The notes beneath the pieces are model-generated. The model saw only the letters and a list, made by a program, of their open reading frames with translations. It did not search any database and was not told the DNA's origin. Below are positions 56,327-64,000 of a stretch of 64,000 bases of DNA, in pieces (within the stretch, counting starts at the first letter, position 1; every line of letters begins with the position of its first letter). Source of the DNA: Haematococcus lacustris (lineage: Eukaryota > Chlorophyta > Chlorophyceae > Chlamydomonadales > Haematococcaceae). Made by a program: the position numbers and the translations under genes. The stretch lies in contig JASKMD010000008.1 of assembly GCA_030144725.1 (NCBI GenBank), positions 15,068,183-15,132,182 of the forward strand. Direction: 5' to 3'.

Positions 56327-58140
56327 CAGCTTGCCTCCAGATGCTCAGGCCTTCCTGCCATCCCATGGCCAGAAGCACTCGTGGGCAGCTCATGCCCTCC
56401 CTTACCTACCGGCTGTCCGCTTGCCGGCCACCTTTCACCACCTCCCAGCACTAAACCATCACCCCACTCAACTCCTCCTCCTCCAAGCATTCTCCTCCTC
56501 CACTCCGCCTCCGAGCCCCCACTCAACTCCTCCTCCTCCACTCCTCCTCCAAGCATCAGCCCCACCCCTCCTACACCCACCACCCCTCCCGCTGGCACCC
56601 CCTTTCCCGCATATGCCGACCCTCCCTCCGCAGGCCCTCCCCCTCCTCGCGCAGCTGCAGCTGCCATCCTTTTATCCACACCCGCAGCTGACACCCCCTC
56701 CCCCAGAGCTGGGCCCCCTTCCTCTGCAGCCTCACTTTGCCCCACTGCTGGTGCATCCGCCGCTGTCGCTGCCACCTCCTCCACCCTCTGCGCCTCTACC
56801 AGCCCGGGTGAAGGCAAACGTGGATGAGGCAGCAGAGGCACTGCGGCGGCAGGTGCGCCACCTGCGATTGCAGTTAACAAGGCAGCGGTCCACCTCTGTG
56901 ATCATGCCAACAAGCAAGCATGCAACCATTGCCAAGCTTGCCGTCAAGCATGTGAAAAGCCCACATCACATGAGGCAGCTGTTAAGCACAGCAGGACTCC
57001 TTGCAGCAGGGCAAGGGAAGGGTGGTAGATGTAACAAGGCGAGTGCAGCGGCGGGTAGCAATACCCAGTCACAGCTGGGGCAGCTTCTGCACCTAGAGGA
57101 GCCACGCAAGGGAGCAGGGCCCAGAGGCTGGTTTGACCCGCAACACTTCATGAGAGCCTTGAAGATGAAGGTCGACACTGGGCTCTCCTTCAACGCAATG
57201 CCCAAAGCGTTGCATGGCGCCTTTGCTGTTATGACCGCTGGACAGCAACTGGCGGTGTCCGTCCCAAGTGCCAGGACTTATGGCCGCGGCACGGAGGCTA
57301 TTGCCCATGCAGTCACCAAGGGACAAGCACGTGAGTAGTGCATGAACCACCCACTGATGTGGCACACCTCTTGACTTGGCACGTGAGTTGACCAACACAC
57401 CCTCCATCTATGCCACCCTCCATGACACCCTCTATGCCACCCACCATGACCCACCCTCCATGCTCTGTTGTTGTGCAGGAGATGCCAGGCACATAGGCTA
57501 CGGTGCCTTAGCATGGGATGGGAAGGCTAAGAGGGGCAAAGAGCTGCTGGTGCTGAAATGCCAGCATGCAATGCCCATGCATGGCCCTCCCACTGCCCCA
57601 CCCGCTGGCCCACCCGCTGCCCCACCCGCTGGCCCACCCGCTGCCCCACCCGCTGGCCCACCCGCTGCCCCACCCGCTGGCCCACCCGCTGCCCCACCCG
57701 CTGCCCCACACGCTGGCCCACCCGCTGGCCCACCCGCTGGCCCACCCGCTGCCCCACCCGCTGGCCCACCCGCTGCCCCACACGCTGCCCCTGCACCACC
57801 CGCTGATGCCCACCCACCATACCAAGTCGTTACGACTGCCGGCCACCCACTGGAGTTCACGGTTGGCTGCTTCCGCCCCTCAAGCAAAACCGCCTTGTCA
57901 CAGGCAGCAGCAATCAAGCAGTGCATGGTGGCTGTTGGGCTTTGGGGCTTGAGGGTTTTGTTTGTGGTGGTGGACAGCTGCAACGCCAACGTCGGCATCC
58001 ACAACAGCGTTGCGACCCACTTGTCCAACATGCTTCAAGGCGAGGGCATCCAGGATCACCCCGTCTATGCCATCCACTGTCTATGTCACATCCTGCACAA
58101 CACAGCCAAGCACGCCTTTGAGTCAGCGGGACATTATTAG
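56327..58140 (+). CDS. Transposase-like protein with RNase H-fold features
   Basis: Two exons, about 56327-57331 (donor GTGAGT) and 57479-58140, join in phase 1. The first is Pro/Leu-rich, then has a coiled VDEAAEALRRQVRHLRLQL, and RGWFDPQHFMRALKMKVDTG. The second reads GYGALAWDGKAKRGKELLVL, a (GPPAAPPA)n tract, then LEFTVGCFRPSSKTALSQAA, LRVLFVVVDSCNANVGIHNS and YAIHCLCHILHNTAKHAFES. A beta-strand ending V-V-D-x-x-x-A-N followed by a C-x-C-H-x-L-x-N-x-x-K segment resembles P-element/hAT-like transposases, but I cannot place it in one family. The protein is probably truncated at the right terminal repeat. Confidence 0.5.
57590..57795. repeat. 12/24-bp coding minisatellite
   Basis: Units of CCACCCGCTGGC and CCACCCGCTGCC alternate, encoding Gly-Pro-Pro-Ala and Ala-Pro-Pro-Ala, inside the transposase-like frame. 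Confidence 0.9.
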
Positions 58141-58450
58141 TTAACATGGCTGTGGCATGGCTGGGCGTGCCATGGGCTTGCTGTGATGCTGTCACTCACA
58201 CCTCACTTGCATGTTGCAGCAACCTTACCTATTGTGTAAATGTGTTTGCTATGGACACATGTGTGTGACAATGGTCGCGGATGGAGTCCTGGCTAGTGCC
58301 TGGCGCCAGTCACAGGAACACCAATTTCCGGTCAATCGAGGCATGGGGCATGCCGCTTTTGATGGTGCTGCGCCACTTACTAGATAGAATTAGGACTATA
58401 GATGCACCTCCCGCCACCGTCGCGCTCCACTAGACCGTCACGTGATGCTG

Positions 58451-59000
58451 CACGGTGCTGCGATGGGCGTTCTGACCCGTACGACCTTACAATAGCTAGC
58501 ACCCAATAGCAAGGTTGCGCCACAGGCACATTTTTAGTGGAGGGCGCCACAGGCTTCAGGCAAGGCACAACCATCAGCGAGATACAGCGCAAAAGGACGA
58601 CTACAACGCACCAGGCGCAACTGCTATCCGTGGCCTATGGGCTCCGTTCGTCAAAATTTGAATTTTCCTCAGGGCGTGTCACAGCTGACAGTCACTCAAT
58701 TTGTACGCCGCAGGTTCCACCTGTGTACTGCAACTTGGCTTGGGGTCCGATATCGCCCTGGATGGTCGTCCCTGCAGGGTGAAGGAGCGCAGGCGGCCCA
58801 GGCCCACACCCCATCTTACTTTATGACAGCAGCAGCAGGCAATCCACACTAAGCAATGCACACCAAGCAATGCATGATGTACAACATGTCCCTGCTGCTG
58901 CCCCTGCTGCCCTGTGCTGCTGCCCCTCCCTTGGTTCTGGTTTTAGCTGCCCCCTGTCTTGCACCTTTGTTGACCCCCTGCTCCCCGTTTCCTGCCAGTC
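58451..59000. other. Flank right of the long-TIR transposon
   Basis: No gene recognised. AGCAATGCACACCAAGCAATGC is a short tandem duplication at 58852-58872. Confidence 0.4.
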
Positions 59001-59238
59001 CACTCCTACAAATTAATCCCTGCATTCTTCCCTGCGTTTTTGGCCAACCTTCTCCGATCGGGCTGAAAATTTGAAAGATGATGTTTTGCAGAAAATAAAA
59101 CATATTGTTTTTTGAGAAAAAATTTCAAAAAACAATATGTTTTATTTACTGCAAAACACGATCTATCAAAATTTCAGCCCAATCGGACGAGGTTGGCCAA
59201 AACGCAGGGAAGAATGCAGGGATTAATTTGTAGGAGTG
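59001..59238. mobile_element. AT-rich palindromic MITE
   Basis: The 238 bp fold back on themselves almost completely: CACTCCTACAAATTAATCCC and the following bases through GGCCAACCT at the left are mirrored at the right, and the centre pairs AAAACATATTGTTTTTT-type sequence. GC content is far below that of its surroundings. It lies at the 3' side of the DUF2807-like gene. Target duplication not certain. Confidence 0.85.
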
Positions 59239-59264
59239 TCACTGTCCTAGCGGCATGAGCTCAC

Positions 59265-60406
59265 CTGCCCAGCCCTGCACGTAGACAGAGCTAAAGTCGT
59301 CCAGGCTGACGTCTATGGTGCGGTCAACGGTTCCAGTGAGGTACACCTTGGATGAGCCCCCCACCTTCAGCTTGCCTCCATTCCATGTATCCATTCAGCA
59401 GCACTGTGGTAGAGCTGCAGTGGACACCAGCAAACACCGCTGAGGGCACGGTCTTTGGCTTCAACCTAGCCCACACAGCCACAACCACCACACACCACCA
59501 CACACCACCACCACCTCCACCTGCCGGCCCTGGCTCCGGTGTCACATGCCACAATGCCGTGCTCAATGGGTGCTGTGCTCGACAACCATGGCAGGGCTGG
59601 ACTCAGGGAGTGACCCCGCCGCCACCCACAGTGTGACCCTGGTGATGTCACAAGTGTGAGCAAGGTATGGCTGCTTGGATTTGCTCACTTGCAGCCCAGG
59701 TAAGGCAGTGCCATGCCATGCAGTGTCATGCAGTTTTGACAGCAACATGCCGTGCCATCCCATGGCATGCAGAGCATGTAGGGGTGCCCTCAGGGTGCTG
59801 ACAGCCCCACCGCCACCCACCCCTTGCTGAAAACGTTGACCGGAGTAGATATGGTCATACCAAACACGTAGGTGTTGCCGAGACCAGTGGAGTTGAGTGT
59901 AAACTGCATGTTTCGGAAGCCTGGCCCCACCACCAGGTTCCCACTGCCTGAGTTTTGTACGCCGCTGCAGCCAACAGTGGAAGCACACCCACAGTGTAGA
60001 GGCTCACAGCACACATGCAAGCAAGCAACACTTCCTGAAGACCCCATGGCACATGGAGACATGGGGCAGGGCAGCAGGGGGCAGGGCAACAGGAGGCAGG
60101 GCAACAGGGGGCAGGGCAACAGGGGGCAGGGGCGGGGGTGGGGGCAAGGGCAGGGGCATGGAGCACACGGGCCATTACCGAAGGTTTAGGCCTGCGTTGA
60201 TTGTGCATTTGATCCTGCTGTTGGCTTGAAAACCGGGTGACATGGACAAGCTTAAAATGTTTTTAGACACGGTCACCTGCTTGCACAGCAGCACTCTAGC
60301 GTGATGGGCAGCCGGCTGGGCAGGCGAGCTGACAGGCAGGCGCAGCCACTCACATCGATGTTGTCGATGACATCCTTGTCCGCCTCAATCACCAAGTTCC
60401 CGTTGC
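59265..60406 (-). CDS. DUF2807 (head-GIN adhesin-like) protein, partial
   Basis: Minus-strand exons 60406-60354 (NGNLVIEADKDVIDNID), 60276-60179 (VTVSKNILSLSMSPGFQANS to KCTINAGLNL), 59964-59821 (VQNSGSGNLVVGPGFRNMQF to MTISTPVNVFSK) and 59414-59265 (GSTTVLLNG, then after a one-base frame change GGKLKVGGSSKVYLTGTVDR and VSLDDFSSVYVQGWAG). The repeating short beta-strands with G-S-G-N-L-x-V and S-S-x-V-x-L-x-G turns are typical of the DUF2807 beta-helix found in secreted or surface proteins of bacteria and algae. Start and 3' end are missing. The frame break near 59385 (ATGGAATGG where ATGAATGG would fit) is either an error or decay. Exons between 59820 and 59414 were not found. Confidence 0.65.
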
Positions 60407-60429
60407 CTACAGGCACCAGGGCACCAACA

Positions 60430-60820
60430 GTTTGCGCGCTTGTTCAGTTGCTGCCGTGTGGGCAACTCGCTGACGAGAAACTGGCAGACCCCTGTAAGGT
60501 TCAACGTAGTGGCCCCTAGGTTCGTGAGGGTTTTGAGGCGCGCCAAGGGATTTGGCTCGCTAGGTTGGAAGCTCAAGGTTCAGCCTAGGTTCAGCCAACC
60601 TCACACAGGGGACCTGGTCATGCCCCCTTGCAACTTAGCCAACCTAGCCAACCTTGCCAACCTAGCCAGTGGGCTAGGCGTTTCATCACCAGCACCCCCC
60701 CCTCCCTGAAACCTGATCAAGGTGGCAAGAGGCTGTGATGGACTTAGGACCAGACATGGCATTGCATGGTGATGATGGAGAGTGCATTGTCACTGTGCGG
60801 AGGGGCAGTGCATAAGGCAG
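60430..60820. other. Upstream flank of the DUF2807-like gene
   Basis: No gene recognised. AACCTAGCC/AACCTTGCC short tandem words at 60640-60665. Confidence 0.4.
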
Positions 60821-60985
60821 GTGGCTAACCCTAACCTTAACCCTAACCCTGACCGTAAACCTAGCCCTAGTCCTAACCCAGCCTCCCCTAACCCCTGACC
60901 CCAAACCTAACCCTAAACCCAAACCTAACCCTAACCCTAACCCTAAAGCTAACCCCTAACCTGACCCTAATCCTAACTGTAACCG
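60821..60985. repeat. Degenerate interstitial telomere-like (CCCTAA)n tract
   Basis: About 165 bp of CTAACC words with many changes (CTTAACC, CTGACC, GTAAACC, CTAGCC). The repeat is close to the TTAGGG telomere type. Shorter CCCTAG/CCCTAA words also lie at 590-612 (in the hAT MITE) and 8294-8310. Confidence 0.8.
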
Positions 60986-61203
60986 GAGGAGGCGAAGGGA
61001 GGGGGGGAAGGCCAAGGTGGACAAGGGGCAAGTCAGCAGGGAGGGATGGGGGAGAGGGGGAAGGGGGGAGGGGAGGAGGGGGCAGGGTGCATGTAGAGGG
61101 GGGTTACGTCTGATTGGCTAGGTGGCACCCAGAGCCATGCATGCTGGCTTGCCTCAATGCCTATGTATGGGGCAGTGCAAGTAGGTAAGTGTCTTGTTGC
61201 CAA

Positions 61204-61785
61204 TGGCCATGTATTCAATTGCCGCTGCTGCTGCCAATGCCACTGCTGCTGCCACTACTGCTGCCACTGCTGCTGCCACTGCTGCTGCCGCTGCTGCTGC
61301 CACTACTGCTGCCACTGCTGCTGCTGCTGCTGCTGCCACTGGTGCTGCCACTGCTGCTGCCACTGCTGCTGCCGCTGCTGCTGCCATTGCTGCTGCCACT
61401 GCTGCTGCTGCTGCTGCTGCTGCTGCCACTGCTGCTGCCGCTGCTGCTGCCACTGCTGCTGCCGCTACTGCTGCCACTGCTGCTGCCACTGCTGCTGCCA
61501 CTGCTGCTGCCGCTGCTGCTGCTGCTGCTTCAACTGCTGCTGCTGCTGCCGCTACTGCTGCCGCTACTGCTGCTGCTGCTTCAACTGCCACTGCTGCTGC
61601 CACTGCTGCTGCTGCTGCTGCCACTGCTGCTGCTGCTTCCACTGCTGCTGCCACTGCTGCTGCCATTGCTGCTGCCACTGCTGCTGCTGCCACTGCTGCT
61701 GCTGCTGCCGCTACTGCTACTGCTGCAGCTGCTCTTGCCATTGCTGCTGCTGCTGCTGCTGCTGCTGCCGCTGCTGCCGCCTCAA
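61204..61785. repeat. Long CTGCTGCCA-type triplet array
   Basis: About 580 bp of CTG triplets broken at regular places by CCA, CCG or CTA (9- to 12-bp higher-order units). It is open in all three plus frames (poly-Ala/Thr, poly-Leu/Pro, poly-Cys), so coding cannot be inferred. One plus frame runs out of the array into ASTstop at 61790. Confidence 0.9.
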
Positions 61786-61789
61786 CATG

Positions 61790-62540
61790 AAGTGGGTGAT
61801 CTGCGTGTAAGTAATCCCTTCGCCCCTGTATTGCGACAGTCAGGCGTTCCCAACATGGGGTTGGTAATCTTCATGCAACTACCACCCATCTACTCCATCA
61901 TTTGATGTAACGTTTGTTGCGTCTGCTGCAATGCGATATGGCGCGTATGATGTAAGACTGGAATTGCCATCGGAGTCATTCGATGCGGGCAGCCACATGT
62001 GACCCCGGATGTGTCCCAATCACAGACCGTGCTTAGCTACACTGGTAAGCTACGTCCTTGGCTATCCGTTAGCGATGCACGACATGTCGGTGGCGCACAC
62101 CACCGAAGTCCGGCAAACATGGCTGCGCGAGCTTCCTGATGGTGCAGGCCGCTTGGCGAGGATGTGAAGATTCCCTTAAGTGTTGACGGCAGCGCTACAT
62201 CGCTAAAATGGTGGGCGCCTGGCTTGCAAACCAACCCACCCCTCAACATCTTTGCTGCTTTTTGCCACCGCCGCTGAGCTCCAGCCAAACTCCCTACACT
62301 CTTTTCCAAGATGACTCTTACGTGCATCACCAGAACAAAGAAACATAGATATTGAATTAACGCACGATGATTGGGACCACTTCAAAGGCACATCAATCGT
62401 TGGCTGCAGGAGTAGTTAGCCCATTCTACCACCCCCTTCCAGTCCACCTAGCCCTACTCCCTGCCCATCCCCGCCCATCCCAGCTATCCAGCCCTCCCCT
62501 CCTCCCACCCACTCCCACTCTCTCCCACCCCCTGCAAGCC
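61790..62540. other. Spacer with no recognised gene
   Basis: No domain-like frame. AT-richer than the flanks around 61890-62000. Confidence 0.4.
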
Positions 62541-63334
62541 ATGGGCAAGAGACCGAGCAAAGCTCTTCGTGCCCATCTGAAGGCGTTAAATAGCTCTCCC
62601 CAGGCAGGCCACCGCCACTGCCCTAGTGGTATGAAGGCTGCGGTGGGCAGGGCACATGCTAAGGTGCAGCGGCTGCGGGATGTGGAGCAGTCCCTAGTGG
62701 GCACCGTGGATGGGTTGCAGGGCGACCTGGACGACCTGCAGGCAGCACACCAACGCCTGCAGGATGAGCATGCGGCTTTGCAGCAGGTGGCATCTAGAGC
62801 AGCAGCTACCAATCTCTCCCTACGGTAGCGCCAGTACCTTCTCCAAAAGCTCATAATGGTATCCAGTTGTCACGACTGCCGTCGTCGCATGCCGGTGGCT
62901 GTTCATCACAGAGCAGTAGGGTACGCCCATAGTACTCTAGGTGGCTCGGAAAACAGTAAGCTAGAAAATGTAGAATTCGCTCCCTACTGCCTTGGCTTTC
63001 AGCAGCGTGACCAGGGTCAGGCGCCTGGCAGACACTTGGCAGGGTCAGGTGTCAACTCCCTACACAGGCTCAGGAAGCTACCCTCTCACTGCTTTGCCCG
63101 CTGCCCGCTGCCCGCTGCTCTCATTGTTCCGACCCTAGCTGCGCGTCCATGCACATGGCCTCCATGACTCACAGGTAGACAGGTAGGCAGGGGAGGAGGG
63201 GGGCTTTCCACATGCCGGCGGCTGTTCATCACAGAGCAGTGTGTGGTGGCCAACACTCACCGGCCTGGCGAGCGCACAATTGTGAGCCGGCAACTGCGAG
63301 TGGTCTACAAGTACCTGCGGCAAAGAACCCTAGG
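62541..63334 (+). pseudogene. Dispersed coiled-coil gene family, copy 2
   Basis: ATG 62541 to stop 62828 gives 95 residues: MGKRPSKALRAHLKALNSSP, then RLRDVEQSLVGTVDGLQGDL and DDLQAAHQRLQDEHAALQQV, a clear coiled coil. A separate exon-like piece, about 63218-63334, reads LFITEQCVVANTHRPGERT and [12 protein letters not shown], matching the HRPGK exon of copy 1 at 33120-33240, and ends at a GTAGGC donor. Sequence between them is shorter than in copy 1. The intron after it is occupied by the terminal pentamer arrays. Confidence 0.5.
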
Positions 63335-63336
63335 TA

Positions 63337-63595
63337 GGCTGGGCTGGGCTGGGCTGGGCTGGGCTGGGCTGGGCTGGGCTGGGCTGGGCTGGGCTGGGCT
63401 GGGCTGGGCTGGGCTGGGCTGGGCTGGGCTGGGCTGGGCTGGGCTGGGCTGGGCTGGGCTGGGCTGGGCTGGGCTGGGCTGGGCTGGGCTGGGCTGGGCT
63501 GGGCTGGGCTGGGCTGGGCTGGGCTGGGCTGGGCTGGGCTGGGCTGGGCTGGGCTGGGCTGGGCTGGGCTGGGCTGGGCTGGGCTGGGCTGGGCT
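63337..63595. repeat. (GGGCT)n pentamer array, about 52 units
   Basis: Perfect GGGCT units starting two bases after the splice-donor-like GTAG. Confidence 0.97.
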
Positions 63596-64000
63596 GGGAT
63601 GGGATGGGATGGGATGGGATGGGATGGGATGGGATGGGATGGGATGGGATGGGATGGGATGGGATGGGATGGGATGGGATGGGATGGGATGGGATGGGAT
63701 GGGATGGGATGGGATGGGATGGGATGGGATGGGATGGGATGGGATGGGATGGGATGGGATGGGATGGGATGGGATGGGATGGGATGGGATGGGATGGGAT
63801 GGGATGGGATGGGATGGGATGGGATGGGATGGGATGGGATGGGATGGGATGGGATGGGATGGGATGGGATGGGATGGGATGGGATGGGATGGGATGGGAT
63901 GGGATGGGATGGGATGGGATGGGATGGGATGGGATGGGATGGGATGGGATGGGATGGGATGGGATGGGATGGGATGGGATGGGATGGGATGGGATGGGAT
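63596..64000. repeat. (GGGAT)n pentamer array running off the window
   Basis: Perfect GGGAT units (81 up to the edge). The change from GGGCT is abrupt, at one unit boundary. Confidence 0.97.

Larger units (their letters stand above)
54640..58450. mobile_element. DNA transposon with long imperfect terminal inverted repeats
   Basis: About 54640-54970 is inverted at 58137-58450 (for example TGTTAACTAA at 54961 with TTAGTTAACA at 58137; ACTGGCGCCAGGCACTAGC with its mirror near 58300). Similarity persists for over 300 bp with scattered changes. Outer limits and a target duplication were not fixed. The transposase-like gene lies between the repeats and its last frame stops exactly at the inner edge of the right repeat. 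Confidence 0.7.

Noticed and set aside
61189..61905. Poly-Leu, poly-Ala or poly-Cys proteins over the triplet array
   Set aside because: All three plus frames are open simply because the array is CTG/CCA/CCG triplets; there is no start context or domain to choose one.

Overview
The window is nuclear DNA of a GC-rich, intron-rich eukaryote, most likely a chlamydomonadalean green alga (Haematococcus-like). The evidence is many short exons with GTGAGT/GTAAG donors, an axonemal coiled-coil protein, plant-type class II HDAC, NOL10 and YIPF6 homologues, an acylated GYPPQ/glycine-rich protein, and introns packed with G-rich micro- and minisatellites. Species assignment is inference. No tRNA, intact rRNA or CRISPR array was found.

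Host genes, left to right: the 3' end of a CCDC113/CCDC96-type ciliary gene (139-1592, +); a class II histone deacetylase (4082 to about 10.1 kb or beyond, -), whose introns hold hexamer and pentamer arrays and whose 5' part runs towards a 500-N assembly gap; NOL10/ENP2 (23146-30843, +), resolved into 15 exons coding 751 residues; a tiny J-domain protein (38388-38854, -) and a YIPF6-like Golgi membrane protein (39037-40188, -) close together; one YCII-domain exon (49389-49537, +); a GYPPQ/glycine-rich protein (50669-52803, +) interrupted by a transposon; and a DUF2807-like gene (59265-60406, -).

The rest is mostly mobile DNA. A hAT MITE with an 8-bp target duplication lies in the ciliary-gene intron. 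A 5.8-kb foldback element (13972-19796) has near-identical 0.9-kb arms and further inner pairing. Between 40.3 and 52.1 kb lies a cluster of Fanzor-type (eukaryotic TnpB/OMEGA) elements: one long copy (41211-44598) with a roughly 228-residue Gly-Lys tract, several C-terminal fragments on the minus strand, and a 756-bp derivative with terminal inverted repeats. Copies share a conserved non-coding end that is a candidate guide RNA region. A second Fanzor-like last exon occurs twice (22.5 and 37.1 kb). Also present are a pogo-like remnant (47.8-48.4 kb), an unclassified transposon with long inverted ends (54.6-58.5 kb), an AT-rich palindromic MITE (59.0 kb) and several dispersed repeats.

The strongest candidates for something unusual are the Fanzor cluster with its conserved hairpin ends and Gly-Lys expansion, and the giant foldback element. 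Several conserved reading frames break at homopolymers (HDAC, Fanzor) or by single bases (DUF2807), so some frameshifts may be assembly errors rather than decay. The window ends inside a (GGGAT)n array.
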